Counted from the stretch's first letter, positions 42,958 to 53,515 are shown. The stretch is 64,000 bases of DNA from Oceanobacillus damuensis (GCF_001618145.1 NZ_KV392042.1:207279-271278), one strand, 5' to 3'. Notes: generated by a model from the sequence alone, not told the origin. Numbers and translations: made by a program.

Positions 42958-45900
42958 ATGGATTACAATCAGATGCCTAATGCACAAGGTTTATACCGTC
43001 CCGAATTCGAGCACGATGCATGCGGTATTGGCTTATATGCACATATAAAAGGATTAGCAACACATGATATTGTAAAAAAAGGCTTACAAATGTTATGTCA
43101 GTTAGAACACCGTGGTGGACAAGGCAGTGACCCAAACACAGGTGACGGTGCTGGACTGATGGTTCAAATACCTGATAAATATTTCAGGAAAGTATGCCCT
43201 GAGTTAAATTTACCAGATAAAGGGCGATACGGCGTAGGAATGGTTTTCTTTTCGAATGACGATCAAGAGAGGGGGGAAATAGAAAATTTTGTTAACGAAT
43301 TAATAGAAAATGAGGGACAGAAACTTCTTGGCTGGAGAACTGTACCCACAGATGCCAGAAAAATCGGAAAAAAGGCGAAAGAAACTGCTCCGGTGGTTCG
43401 TCAAGTATTTATCGGTGCGAATGATGATATAACAAATGAATTAACGTTTGAGCGGAAGTTATATGTAATTAGAAAACAAGCTGAAAATTGGGCGAATAAG
43501 CGTGAAATGCGTTTTTACTTTGCTAGTCTATCTAACAGAACAATCGTTTACAAAGGCTTGTTAACATCGAATCAAGTTGATGACTTTTATGTAGAGATAC
43601 AAGATGAAGACTTTGTATCAGCTTTTTCTTTAGTACATTCAAGATTTAGTACGAATACATTCCCTAGCTGGGAACGAGCACATCCGAACAGATATTTGAT
43701 TCATAATGGTGAAATTAATACTTTGCGTGGTAACATCAATTGGATGAGAGCGCGCGAACAACAATTTGTATCAAAAGCATTTGGTGATGATCTAAATAAA
43801 CTTCTTCCTATTTTAAATGCAGATGGTAGTGACTCTTCTACTCTAGATAATGCATTGGAATTCTTTACTTTGGCTGGAAGGACACCAGCACAAGCTGCAA
43901 TGATGTTAATTCCAGAACCATGGAATAATAATCCTCATATGTCAGAGGAAAAGAAAGCATTTTATGAATATCACAGTTGTCTGATGGAACCATGGGATGG
44001 ACCTACTTCCATTACGTTTACCGATGGGAAGCAAATTGGTGCAATTTTGGATCGTAACGGCTTGCGCCCTGCACGTTACTATGTAACAAAAGATGATTAT
44101 ATTATTTATTCTTCTGAAGTTGGCGTTATTGATATAGAAGAAGAAAATATTTTATATAAAGACCGCCTTCGTCCAGGGAAAATGCTTCTAATTGATTTAG
44201 AAGAAGGGCGTATAATTGCCGATGAAGAAATCAAGAAGAAAGTGGCATTAGCACATCCATACAAAGAATGGTTAAATGATAAATTAGTTAAATTGGATGA
44301 GGAAATAACCGGTGTGGATGAAGAGCCAATAACCAACTTACTTAAAAGGCAAAAAGCTTTTGGTTATACGACAGAAGATATTGAAAAGTATTTAATACCT
44401 ATGGTTAACCAAGGAAAAGATCCGATTGGTTCGATGGGAAACGATACTCCGCTAGCAGTATTGTCTGATCATGCCCAATCACTTTTTAACTATTTTAAAC
44501 AATTGTTTGCTCAAGTAACTAACCCGCCAATCGATGCGTATCGAGAGCAGGTCGTTACATCGACAATGACATTGTTAGGGCCAGAAGGAAATATCTTACA
44601 TTCGGATGAAACAAACTGTCATCGTATTCAACTAGAATCCCCGGTTCTTTCTAATCAACAATTGAATCAATTGAAGGCTAATAAATATAGAGGTTTTTTG
44701 AGCAAAACCATTGATACGCTATTTACCGGTGATTTAGAAGCTAGTTTAGAGTCTGTGTTTAAGCAAGCTGATCAAGCTATAAAAGACGGTGTTAATCTAT
44801 TAATCTTATCTGATCGAAATATGAGTGCTACTAATATTGCAATTCCTGCTTTGTTAGTAGTAAGTGGACTGCACCAATACCTTGTTCGCCATGGAAGCAG
44901 AACAAAAGTAAGTATTATTGCTGAAACTGGTGAAACAAGAGAGGTTCATCATTTTGCTGCCTTGTTAGGTTATGGTGTAGATGCTATTACCCCGTATTTA
45001 GCATTTGAATCCTATAAGCGCGAAATTAATCGTGGAAATCTTTCTGACTGCTATCAAGAAGTTGTTAGAAAATACATTGCTGCTGTTACAGAAGGTGTGG
45101 TAAAAGTAATGTCTAAAATGGGGATATCTACAGTGCAAAGTTACCGTGGTGCCCAAATTTTCGAAGCTGTTGGGATCAGTAATGAAGTGATTGAAAAATA
45201 CTTTACTGGAACTGCATCGCAAATTGATGGCATTGGATTGGAAACAATTTCCAAAGAAGCGGCAATTAGACATCAAAATGGATATCACCAATCTGTTGAT
45301 CAATCCTTGGAACCAGGGAGTGATTTTCAGTGGAGAAAAACTGGTGAACATCATGCGTTCAATCCAAAAACGATTCATACGCTCCAATGGGCATGTCGTA
45401 GAGGAGATTATAGCCTTTTTAAAGACTTCTCAAAGGCTGCAGATGAAGAACGCTTAGGTTTTTTACGTAACTTGTTCTCATTTGATGTTAACCAATCGAT
45501 TCCTATTGTTGAAGTTGAGTCTGTGGATTCTATCGTAAAACGTTTCAAAACTGGCGCTATGTCATTTGGTTCACTGAGTCAGGAAGCCCATGAAGCGCTA
45601 GCAATTGCAATGAATCGCTTGGGTGGTAAAAGTAACAGTGGTGAGGGTGGAGAAGACTCAAATCGTTATACGGTTGATGAAAATGGAGATTTACGCAGAA
45701 GTGCGATTAAACAAATTGCATCGGGGCGATTTGGAGTAAATAGCCACTATTTAGTTAGTGCAGATGAATTACAAATCAAAATGGCTCAAGGGGCAAAACC
45801 TGGTGAAGGTGGACAGTTACCTGGTAATAAAGTATACCCATGGGTTGCAGATGTTCGAGGATCTATACCAGGAGTAGGTCTCATTTCACCACCTCCACAC

Positions 45901-47517
45901 CATGATATATATTCCATTGAGGACTTATCTCAATTAATCCACGATTTAAAGAATGCAAATCGTGACGCAAGAATTAGTGTGAAGCTTGTAGCTAAATCAG
46001 GTGTTGGTACAATTGCTGCCGGTGTAGCCAAAGGAAATGCAGATGTTATTTCTATTGTTGGTTACGATGGTGGTACAGGTGCATCGCCAAAAACGAGTGT
46101 GAAGCACACTGGTTTACCATGGGAATTAGGATTGGCAGAAGCACACCAAACATTAATGCTTAATGGGTTAAGAGAGAGAGTTGTATTAGAAACGGATGGT
46201 AAATTACTAACTGGTAAAGATGTAGCGATGGCGGCATTACTCGGGGCAGAGGAATTTGGATTTGCAACAGCACCTCTTGTTGTTCTTGGTTGTGTGATGA
46301 TGCGTGTTTGTCATTTGGATACATGTCCTGTAGGAGTTGCAACGCAAAACCCAGAGTTGCGCAAAAAATTTACTGGTAATCCTGATCATATTGTGAATTA
46401 TATGCGGTTTGTTGCCAGGGAGTTACGTGAAATCATGGCACAACTTGGTTTCAAAACGGTTGATGAAATGGTCGGCCGTACAGATGTGTTAGGAGTAAGT
46501 AATAGAGCGAAAGCACACTGGAAAGCAAAAGACCTTGATCTTTCAAAAATACTCTATCAACCTACTACTGGTGGACGCATATTTAGTACACCACAGAACC
46601 ATAAAATTAATGAATCACTCGATATTAGAGAAATTTTACCTGCTGTCCAGTCAGCGATAGAATCAAAAGGAAAAGTTGATTTAAATTTCCCGATTAGAAA
46701 TATTGATCGCGCAACAGGTACGATAGCAGGTAGTGAGATTTCTAAAAGATATGGGGATGAAGGATTACCTGTAGATACGATTATACTTCGCTTTTATGGT
46801 TCTGCAGGTCAGAGTTTTGGAGCGTTTATTCCAAAAGGTATGTCCCTAATCCTCTATGGAGATGCCAATGACTATGTTGGCAAAGGCCTATCAGGAGGTA
46901 AAATAGTTGTTTCTTCACCGAAAGAATCTATTTTTGTTCCAAGCGATAATGTTATTGCTGGTAACGTATCTTTCTATGGTGCAACAAGTGGTGAAGCCTA
47001 CATCAACGGTATGGCTGGTGAACGTTTTGCTGTTCGTAATAGTGGTGCAAGTATTGTTGTTGAAGGAATAGGTGACCATGGTTGTGAATATATGACTGGT
47101 GGAAGTGTTGTTGTACTCGGTGATGTTGGTAAAAACTTTGGAGCTGGTATGTCTGGTGGAACCGCTTATGTACTTGCAGAGGATAGAGAGAAATTCAAAA
47201 ACTTAAGTAATCAAGAAATGATAAAAATGGAAAGACTACAAGATACTGAAGAAATGAATAAAGTAAAAGAAATGGTTCAAAAGCACTTACACTATACAAA
47301 TAGTAGTAAAGCTGCACATGTACTAGAAAATTGGGCCGAAACAGCAAATAAATTTGTCAAAGTCATTCCGGAAAATTATCAGGATATGTTAAATACCATT
47401 CAATCGTTTATGGATGTTGGTGAATCAGAAGAAGAAGCACAAATGAGTGCATTCCAAGCGAAAAAAGAAAACAAAACAATCCCAATCAAGAAACTTGAAA
47501 ATACAGTAGTACAGTAG
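42958..47517 (+). CDS. gltA: glutamate synthase large subunit
   Basis: 1519 aa. Ferredoxin/NADPH-type GOGAT large subunit that makes two glutamates from 2-oxoglutarate and glutamine. It starts with a short propeptide and the N-terminal nucleophile Cys in EHDACGIGLYAHIKG, then the glutaminase domain, central domain, FMN-binding synthase domain (MSFGSLSQEAHEALAIAMNRLGGKSNSGEGGED; GYDGGTGASPKTSVKHTG), a 3Fe-4S cluster motif CVMMRVCHLDTCPVGVATQNP and the C-terminal GXGXG beta-helix. ATG 42958 follows GAGGAG. The subunit is named GltA in B. subtilis and GltB in E. coli. Followed by gltB after 15 bases. Confidence 0.97.
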   Translation: MDYNQMPNAQGLYRPEFEHDACGIGLYAHIKGLATHDIVKKGLQMLCQLEHRGGQGSDPNTGDGAGLMVQIPDKYFRKVCPELNLPDKGRYGVGMVFFSNDDQERGEIENFVNELIENEGQKLLGWRTVPTDARKIGKKAKETAPVVRQVFIGANDDITNELTFERKLYVIRKQAENWANKREMRFYFASLSNRTIVYKGLLTSNQVDDFYVEIQDEDFVSAFSLVHSRFSTNTFPSWERAHPNRYLIHNGEINTLRGNINWMRAREQQFVSKAFGDDLNKLLPILNADGSDSSTLDNALEFFTLAGRTPAQAAMMLIPEPWNNNPHMSEEKKAFYEYHSCLMEPWDGPTSITFTDGKQIGAILDRNGLRPARYYVTKDDYIIYSSEVGVIDIEEENILYKDRLRPGKMLLIDLEEGRIIADEEIKKKVALAHPYKEWLNDKLVKLDEEITGVDEEPITNLLKRQKAFGYTTEDIEKYLIPMVNQGKDPIGSMGNDTPLAVLSDHAQSLFNYFKQLFAQVTNPPIDAYREQVVTSTMTLLGPEGNILHSDETNCHRIQLESPVLSNQQLNQLKANKYRGFLSKTIDTLFTGDLEASLESVFKQADQAIKDGVNLLILSDRNMSATNIAIPALLVVSGLHQYLVRHGSRTKVSIIAETGETREVHHFAALLGYGVDAITPYLAFESYKREINRGNLSDCYQEVVRKYIAAVTEGVVKVMSKMGISTVQSYRGAQIFEAVGISNEVIEKYFTGTASQIDGIGLETISKEAAIRHQNGYHQSVDQSLEPGSDFQWRKTGEHHAFNPKTIHTLQWACRRGDYSLFKDFSKAADEERLGFLRNLFSFDVNQSIPIVEVESVDSIVKRFKTGAMSFGSLSQEAHEALAIAMNRLGGKSNSGEGGEDSNRYTVDENGDLRRSAIKQIASGRFGVNSHYLVSADELQIKMAQGAKPGEGGQLPGNKVYPWVADVRGSIPGVGLISPPPHHDIYSIEDLSQLIHDLKNANRDARISVKLVAKSGVGTIAAGVAKGNADVISIVGYDGGTGASPKTSVKHTGLPWELGLAEAHQTLMLNGLRERVVLETDGKLLTGKDVAMAALLGAEEFGFATAPLVVLGCVMMRVCHLDTCPVGVATQNPELRKKFTGNPDHIVNYMRFVARELREIMAQLGFKTVDEMVGRTDVLGVSNRAKAHWKAKDLDLSKILYQPTTGGRIFSTPQNHKINESLDIREILPAVQSAIESKGKVDLNFPIRNIDRATGTIAGSEISKRYGDEGLPVDTIILRFYGSAGQSFGAFIPKGMSLILYGDANDYVGKGLSGGKIVVSSPKESIFVPSDNVIAGNVSFYGATSGEAYINGMAGERFAVRNSGASIVVEGIGDHGCEYMTGGSVVVLGDVGKNFGAGMSGGTAYVLAEDREKFKNLSNQEMIKMERLQDTEEMNKVKEMVQKHLHYTNSSKAAHVLENWAETANKFVKVIPENYQDMLNTIQSFMDVGESEEEAQMSAFQAKKENKTIPIKKLENTVVQ

Positions 47518-47532
47518 AAAGGAGAGAGGAAT

Positions 47533-49026
47533 ATGGGAAAAGCGACAGGATTTATGGACTATCAGCGTGAAGAGACCAACAAACGCGATCCGCTAACCCG
47601 GACAAATGACTGGCATGAATATGATACGTCCTTATCTGATGAATCATTGAAACGGCAAGGGGCAAGATGTATGGATTGTGGAACTCCTTTTTGTCAGATA
47701 GGAGAGGTAATCAATGGTGCCACAACAGGATGCCCGATTTACAACCTGATACCGGAATGGAATGACCTGGTCTATAAGGGCAGATGGAAAGAAGCGCTGG
47801 AAAGGCTATTAAAAACCAACAACTTCCCGGAATTTACCGGGAGGGCATGTCCCGCACCATGTGAAGGATCTTGCATACTTGGGATTTCCGATCCTGCCGT
47901 CACGATTAAGAGTATCGAACGTACGATTATTGATAAAGGGTTTGAAAATGGCTGGATCACACCACGTATACCGAAAAACAGAACGGGTAAAAAAGTCGCC
48001 ATCATTGGTTCCGGTCCTGCCGGGCTGGCCAGTGCTGACCAATTGAATCAGGTTGGTCATCACGTCACCGTGTATGAACGTCAGGATCGTGCGGGCGGAC
48101 TATTGATGTACGGTATTCCCAATATGAAACTGGAAAAAGATGTGGTCGAGCGCAGAATCTGGCTTCTTGAACAGGAGGGCATTAATTTCGTTCTGAATAC
48201 AGAAGCAGGCAAAGACATCACATTTGAAGCATTAAACTATCAATATGATGCTACCATCCTATGTATCGGTGCTCAAAAGCAGCGCGATTTACAGATGGAA
48301 GGCAGAGATACAGAGGGTGTTCATTTTGCGATGGATTATCTGACAGCTTCCACGAAGCATTTGCTGCAAGGTGAAGACTGCATCGATGCCAAAGGGAAAG
48401 ATGTCATCGTTATCGGCGGCGGTGACACAGGGGCAGACTGCATTGCAACAGCACTTCGACAAGAGTGCAACAGTGTGGTGCAATTCGGTAAGCATCCAAA
48501 ACCTCCAGCAGCCAGAATTGGAAGCAACATGTGGCCAGAATTCCCGAACGTCTTTACCGTAGATTATGCCCACAAAGAAGCAACCGCCAAGTTCGGCGAA
48601 GACCCTCGTCAGTTCTGTATTCAGACAAAGCGGTTCGTTGCTGGTGAAAACGGGAGTCTAAAAGAAGTGCATACCGTGGAAATGGAAAAAACAACAGACG
48701 AAAACGGCAAGGCAACGTTCCGTGAAATACCCGGAACAGAAAAGATTTGGCCGGCTCAGCTTGTCTTCATTGCTATTGGCTTTGAAGGGTCTGAAGAACA
48801 GTTGCTGCAGCAGCAGCTTGGTCTCGACACTGAAAATGGCAACGTAAAGGCGACATACGGTAACTTTATGACCAATATCGATAACGTCTTTACAGCAGGT
48901 GATGCCAGACGTGGCCAAAGCTTAATCGTTTGGGCCATCAATGAAGGGAGGGAAGTAGCCCATAAAGTTGATGAATATTTAATGGGAAGTTCCGCACTTC
49001 CATCTTATCTGGAAGAATCAGTCTAA
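47533..49026 (+). CDS. gltB: glutamate synthase small subunit
   Basis: 497 aa. FAD/NAD(P)H oxidoreductase subunit (GltB in B. subtilis, GltD in E. coli). N-terminal 4Fe-4S cysteines are in ARCMDCGTPFCQ and GRACPAPCEGSC; GSGPAGLASADQL is the FAD Rossmann loop and VIGGGDTGADC the NAD(P) one. RBS AAGGAGAG. By eye this gene is clearly richer in G+C than gltA before it and glnA after it, as if the pieces have different histories. Passes electrons to the large subunit. Confidence 0.96.
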   Translation: MGKATGFMDYQREETNKRDPLTRTNDWHEYDTSLSDESLKRQGARCMDCGTPFCQIGEVINGATTGCPIYNLIPEWNDLVYKGRWKEALERLLKTNNFPEFTGRACPAPCEGSCILGISDPAVTIKSIERTIIDKGFENGWITPRIPKNRTGKKVAIIGSGPAGLASADQLNQVGHHVTVYERQDRAGGLLMYGIPNMKLEKDVVERRIWLLEQEGINFVLNTEAGKDITFEALNYQYDATILCIGAQKQRDLQMEGRDTEGVHFAMDYLTASTKHLLQGEDCIDAKGKDVIVIGGGDTGADCIATALRQECNSVVQFGKHPKPPAARIGSNMWPEFPNVFTVDYAHKEATAKFGEDPRQFCIQTKRFVAGENGSLKEVHTVEMEKTTDENGKATFREIPGTEKIWPAQLVFIAIGFEGSEEQLLQQQLGLDTENGNVKATYGNFMTNIDNVFTAGDARRGQSLIVWAINEGREVAHKVDEYLMGSSALPSYLEESV

Positions 49027-49053
49027 TACTAGTAGAAAAGGATGAGTACTAAT

Positions 49054-50379
49054 ATGAACAAATTTGATATTTATAAAATAATTGAAGAAGAAAATGTTCG
49101 ATTTATTCGGCTACAATTTACGGATATGCTGGGAACGATTAAAAATGTAGAAATTCCACTTAGCCAATTAGATAAAGCATTGGATAATATGATGATGTTT
49201 GACGGATCTTCAATTGAAGGTTTTGTACGAATTGAAGAATCAGATATGTACTTATATCCTGATTTAGAAACATTTGTAGTATTTCCATGGACTTCTGATA
49301 AAGGTAAAGTAGCTCGATTTATTTGTGACATTTATAAACCAGATGGAACACCGTTTGAAGGATGTCCACGATATAACTTGAAACGAAATCTTAAAAAAAT
49401 GGAAGAGTTAGGATTCGACACATTTAATATCGGAACAGAACCTGAATTCTTCTTATTCAAATTAGATGAGAATGGAGATCCCTCATTAGAGCTTAATGAC
49501 CATGGAGGTTACTTTGATCTAGCTCCTACCGATTTAGGGGAAAATTGCCGAAGAGATATTGTTCTTGAGTTAGAAGAAATGGGATTTGAAATTGAAGCAT
49601 CCCATCATGAAGTGGCTCCTGGTCAACATGAAATTGATTTTAAATATTCAGATGCTGTTAAGCATGCAGATGATATTCAAACATTTAAGTTAGCTGTAAA
49701 GACAATTGCAAGAAAACATAACCTTCATGCAACATTTATGCCTAAGCCACTATTCGGCGTAAACGGATCTGGAATGCACGTTAATATGTCTTTATTTAAA
49801 GATGGAGAAAATGTGTTCTTCGATAAAAGTGGCGAAATGCAATTGAGTAACACAGCATATCAATTCATTGCAGGTGTGATTGAACATGCTACAAACTTTA
49901 CTGCAGTTACAAATCCAACTGTAAATTCGTATAAAAGACTAGTACCTGGCTATGAAGCACCTTGTTACGTAGCATGGTCTGGGTCAAATAGAAGTCCTTT
50001 ATTACGTATCCCAAGTTCACGAGGACTCAGCACCCGTGTTGAAGCGCGCAGTGTTGATCCGTCTGCCAATCCTTATATGGCTTTAGCGGTATTACTAGCT
50101 GCGGGTTTAGATGGTGTGGAAAATAAACTAGAAGCACCTGAGGCAGTTGATCGCAATATTTACGTGATGAATAAAGCTGAGCGCGAAGAAAATGGTGTGA
50201 AAGATCTGCCAGCTACGTTAATGGATGCGTTGGAGGAGTTACAGAAAGACGAAGTCCTGGTAAATGCATTAGGTGAACATCTATTTGAACATTTCATGGA
50301 AGCAAAGGAAATGGAATGGGATAATTTTCGAACAGCTGTACATCCATGGGAGCGCGAACAGTACTTAACCTTTTATTAA
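49054..50379 (+). CDS. glnA: type I glutamine synthetase
   Basis: 441 aa. ATP-dependent ligation of ammonia to glutamate. Signatures include [55 protein letters not shown], and [13 protein letters not shown]; the length and sequence fit the GS-I-alpha form, which lacks adenylylation and in Bacillus is feedback-inhibited with GlnR/TnrA. ATG 49054 is preferred over 49042, which is too close to AAGGA. Here glnA follows gltAB, not glnR, so it may be a second glutamine synthetase or a moved copy. A strong terminator follows. Confidence 0.95.
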   Translation: MNKFDIYKIIEEENVRFIRLQFTDMLGTIKNVEIPLSQLDKALDNMMMFDGSSIEGFVRIEESDMYLYPDLETFVVFPWTSDKGKVARFICDIYKPDGTPFEGCPRYNLKRNLKKMEELGFDTFNIGTEPEFFLFKLDENGDPSLELNDHGGYFDLAPTDLGENCRRDIVLELEEMGFEIEASHHEVAPGQHEIDFKYSDAVKHADDIQTFKLAVKTIARKHNLHATFMPKPLFGVNGSGMHVNMSLFKDGENVFFDKSGEMQLSNTAYQFIAGVIEHATNFTAVTNPTVNSYKRLVPGYEAPCYVAWSGSNRSPLLRIPSSRGLSTRVEARSVDPSANPYMALAVLLAAGLDGVENKLEAPEAVDRNIYVMNKAEREENGVKDLPATLMDALEELQKDEVLVNALGEHLFEHFMEAKEMEWDNFRTAVHPWEREQYLTFY

Positions 50380-50431
50380 TACAGGCCTATATGTTTCGTA
50401 TCAATTCATTCACAGTCTGGATATACTTAGT

Positions 50432-50468
50432 AAGAGCCTCCTTGAGCTCCCGCTTCAAGGAGGCTCTT
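50432..50468 (+). terminator. glnA terminator stem, target of a group II intron
   Basis: AAGAGCCTCCTTGA and TCAAGGAGGCTCTT form a 14-bp perfect stem. No T-run follows since the intron begins 5 bases later (TAG/TT then GTGCGCC), as class IIC introns do. Confidence 0.8.
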
Positions 50469-50472
50469 AGTT

Positions 50473-51020
50473 GTGCGCCAGGCACGCGCACATTCTTTAG
50501 GGTTCAAGCCCCAAACCACGAAGGCAGTAGTAGTGGTTAGCTTAAGACAAGGATGTCTGGGGTGACCCAGAATCTGAAGGAAGTCGGCGGCAAATCTCCG
50601 CCCTTAGGAACACGAACTTCATATAAGGCTAGGTGTTCTTGGATGAGACTGCATCACAAGTCAAAGCCCATACTGCCAAAGGGGACACAGAGTAAATGAA
50701 GAGGGGACATGGAGAGGAAGAATGTGTGCTTACCCTGGGAGGTCTGATAGAAATGCGCAACACTTTGAGTAACCGAACATGAGAATGTTCGCTGAACTAT
50801 CAGAAGTCAGCCGAAGCCGTAGTACCAGGCATTTCTAGAATGTCCGGGAAGGGCTGAATCATTTAAGAAGAATTGCCACTCTGCGTACGCAACACTTGAT
50901 GAAGCAGAAACATAAATTCCTTCCTAATGGAGGAAACGGTGAATCCCGTGGGGGACATTAGAAGGGCTGAAAGTGATTGCCACACAAGAAGAACGGACAA
51001 TTCACGTAGGAGTTAGATAA
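50473..51020 (+). mobile_element. group IIC intron, 5' part (3' end and reverse transcriptase missing)
   Basis: Begins GTGCGCCAGGCACGCG directly behind the glnA terminator stem. Conserved class IIC domain I blocks follow: AGGGTTCAAGCCC, ACGAAGGCAGTAGTAG, GGTTAGCTTAAGACAAGG, ATCTGAAGGAAGTCGGCGGC, GGAACACGAACTTCATAT, AGGCTAGGTGTTC, CAGAGTAAATGAAG, ACCCTGGGAGGTCTG and TCAGCCGAAGCCGTAGTACC (about 50810-50835, near the end of domain III). They closely follow the Oceanobacillus iheyensis intron known from crystal structures. No reverse transcriptase frame and no domain V or VI are seen, so it is truncated. The exact 3' boundary between about 50860 and 51020 is unclear. Confidence 0.8.
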
Positions 51021-51167
51021 CGGGATGCTTTGTTACATCGAATTTAATATTAATAGGGAAAAAGTGTTATATATAACCAGCTGTGCTAACGCTTCTGTAT
51101 TCCTTATAAGAATTGTGCTTTTTACGATATCCAAAAATATTTATCGTAACTAAAGGAGGTAAAAAAA

Positions 51168-51464
51168 TTGAGCAAAAAATTAATCCATCTTGTTAATATC
51201 ACTTTAGGTGTCTTAGTCTTTGGAGGAATTACTTTACTTGTAACTTGGGTATATCTATCTGTTGGAACGATAAGAGGTATTCCGATTGGATATCCTGTTC
51301 TACTTATTTTATTTTCCATATGGTCAATATTCTATTTACTCCAACTTAAATTTTTATCTACTAAATTTTTCCTTCTGTTTATCTTGGTTGAAATTGCACT
51401 ATTTATATTCATCTATACTCAACTATCAAGTCAATTTACTATCACTATATTAAGGGAGAATTAA
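51168..51464 (+). CDS. small membrane protein
   Basis: A 98-aa protein with three hydrophobic helices (about 7-32, 42-60, 64-84) and few charges. TTG start behind a strong AAAGGAGG. After the stop another frame reads NPGLDISLIQQTGALAKWGN and ends at a stop near 51550, so the gene may have been longer once. No family recognised. Confidence 0.55.
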   Translation: MSKKLIHLVNITLGVLVFGGITLLVTWVYLSVGTIRGIPIGYPVLLILFSIWSIFYLLQLKFLSTKFFLLFILVEIALFIFIYTQLSSQFTITILREN

Positions 51465-51612
51465 ATCCAGGTCTCGATATAAGCCTTATTCAACAAACAG
51501 GTGCTTTAGCGAAATGGGGGAACAAATATGACAGCGTTCATTAGCATTTGATTGTCTATTTTCCAAGTTTTCATTTAGGCATATTTCTATCAGGATAAAT
51601 CTAACAAATATA

Positions 51613-52494
51613 TTAATAGATACCTTGTGCATCAGCTGGTAATTGTCTAATGTGTTCAAGAAACTTCGTCATTCTTTTATCGTCATCAATTGGGTATGGG
51701 AACAACAAATGTTCTGCAACATCTTTTGCTACTGTTCGAAACAATTCACAAGTGAAAAATATAGAACTCCAAAAGTTCTTATAGTTATAGTCAGAGTAAG
51801 TTTTTTTATACATCTCCCAAAGTGGTTCTGGAAGGTACTTTTTAAAATATTTACCCATCTTTCCTGTCGAAACTCGGAAGTCATTTTTTATGCCAATCCA
51901 CCAAGAAACCATCTCGTCCAATCTAACTCTTATTACAAATTCAAACATTTGTTTTGCATAGGGTAATTCATCGCGCCATATTCCTTTTCCAACATTCTGC
52001 AGACACCACCAATAGTCATTACAGCAACTTATAAAGAGTGATTCTGTTGGTTTCTTTACCCAGTAATCCATATCTGTAGGGGAAGTAATATTCGGAAGCA
52101 GCTTGTCCTTATCTAATAAAGGAATAGCAAGTTTATCCTCAGTATACCTCTCAATCATGGTTTCTATTGCTTCGATATGCAGATCTATCCGATACCCATC
52201 TGTAAACAGCATTAAATATCCATAAGAATTATCAAAATCCGTATTTGCGCCCAAAGGTTTATCATTTTTATCAGGTTCCTGAATCATAATTAGATTTCCA
52301 AAAGCATTGATCCATTTCTCATCACTTATGAATGATGCTGTTTCCGTCACTACATAAACAATATCAAAGTCCTGAAAGATATCTTTTGGAGCATTCGGAT
52401 CGGTTCTTGAACCGTTCATATAAACAGCCCGAATACGTTCATCTTTTTGGGCAATATCTAATATTAAATCATATATCTCTTTTTCGGTTCTCAT
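51613..52494 (-). CDS. aadK: aminoglycoside 6-adenylyltransferase family protein
   Basis: A 293-aa ANT(6) family nucleotidyltransferase, which adenylylates streptomycin. Motifs: VYMNGSRTDPNAPKD (GS-R nucleotidyltransferase loop), FQDFDIVYVV (metal Asp pair), DGYRIDLHIEAIE (third Asp), and the C-terminal helical domain ending LEHIRQLPADAQGIY. Length matches ANT(6)/AadK, an intrinsic chromosomal gene in B. subtilis. Substrate specificity cannot be told from sequence. No mobile element or other resistance gene is adjacent except the intron fragment 600 bases away. Confidence 0.88.
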   Translation of the reverse strand: MRTEKEIYDLILDIAQKDERIRAVYMNGSRTDPNAPKDIFQDFDIVYVVTETASFISDEKWINAFGNLIMIQEPDKNDKPLGANTDFDNSYGYLMLFTDGYRIDLHIEAIETMIERYTEDKLAIPLLDKDKLLPNITSPTDMDYWVKKPTESLFISCCNDYWWCLQNVGKGIWRDELPYAKQMFEFVIRVRLDEMVSWWIGIKNDFRVSTGKMGKYFKKYLPEPLWEMYKKTYSDYNYKNFWSSIFFTCELFRTVAKDVAEHLLFPYPIDDDKRMTKFLEHIRQLPADAQGIY

Positions 52495-52765
52495 ATTTAC
52501 TCACCTCGAGACTGCATTTTTTCAAAAATCTTATACTAACTATAACATATTCCATATTAAATTCTAAATTGCCTAACAATTATTCCGGCAGAGTGACAAT
52601 AGCTATTTTCACTCTGTTAATTACATTGCAATTATGTGCAGATATAGGAATAAATCAAATATACCCGTTGATTTAGCAACAAAAAATTGGATCCGTTCCT
52701 TGCACATAGGAAATCCGAATTTGATGCACTCTAAGTTATAAATTGATTTACTTTGAGGTGTATGT

Positions 52766-53486
52766 ATGGAATTGCTGAAAGAGCTTGTAATATTACTGGT
52801 CAGAGTTATAACGATATTGCCATTACTCCTTTTAGTGACATTAATCATGGGTAAACGTTCTATTGGAGAACTTCCGGTTTTTGACTTTCTAATCTTTCTT
52901 TCGCTGGGTGCAGTTGTTGGAGCAGATATTGCGGACGCTGATATTAGCCATATTCATACAGCTGTGGCTATTATTTTAAATCGGGATATTGCAGAAAGTA
53001 ATATCACATTTGAAAATACGGAATAAAAGGCTTGGCAAGAAACTCACATTTGAACCAACTGTAGTGATGAATGATGGCAAATTTATTATTGAAAACCTAA
53101 ATAAGATCCAGTACACAATTGATAATATACTGATGATGCTTCGAGAGAAAGATGTTTTTGATACGAGTATGGTGAAACTGGCTATCATAGAGGCAAACGG
53201 GAACTTATCCGTATTAAAAAAACCTAGTAAGACTCCTGTTTCCAAGGAAGATATGAACATATACAATAAACAGCCTGAATTCGCCTATCCGGTTATCGTA
53301 GAAGGAAAGCTGTACACAGATGTCCTATATTTGAAATTAAATGAAGTATGGTTAAACGGAAAATTAAAAGATTTAGGAATATCAAATAAGGAAAAGGTAT
53401 TTTTCGCAGCTATTGATTATAATAACAATCTGCATGTCAGCTTGAAGACAGACAATGAAAAGGAATTACCGATTGTAAAGCACTAA
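52766..53486 (+). pseudogene. DUF421 (YetF-like) membrane protein gene, frameshifted
   Basis: The first frame starts MELLKELVILLVRVITILPL with LMGKRSIGELPVFDFLIFLSLGAVVGADIAD, the DUF421 membrane part, and stops at 53026. The second, from about 52989, continues the family: HLKIRNKRLGKKLTFEPTVV then the cytosolic domain (NLNKIQYTIDNILMMLREKD, VSKEDMNIYNKQPEFAYPVI) to 53486. One base is lost or gained between about 52970 and 52989. Full-length members are near 240-290 aa. The YetF family is a spore membrane and germinant-related group in Bacillus, of uncertain role here. Confidence 0.7.
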
Positions 53487-53515
53487 AAATACAACGAATG
53501 ATTGAGGTGATCCGC

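Noticed and set aside
52590-52617. Hairpin CAGAGTGA/TCACTCTG ahead of the DUF421 gene
   Set aside because: Short 8-bp stem without T-run; no supporting promoter or gene layout.
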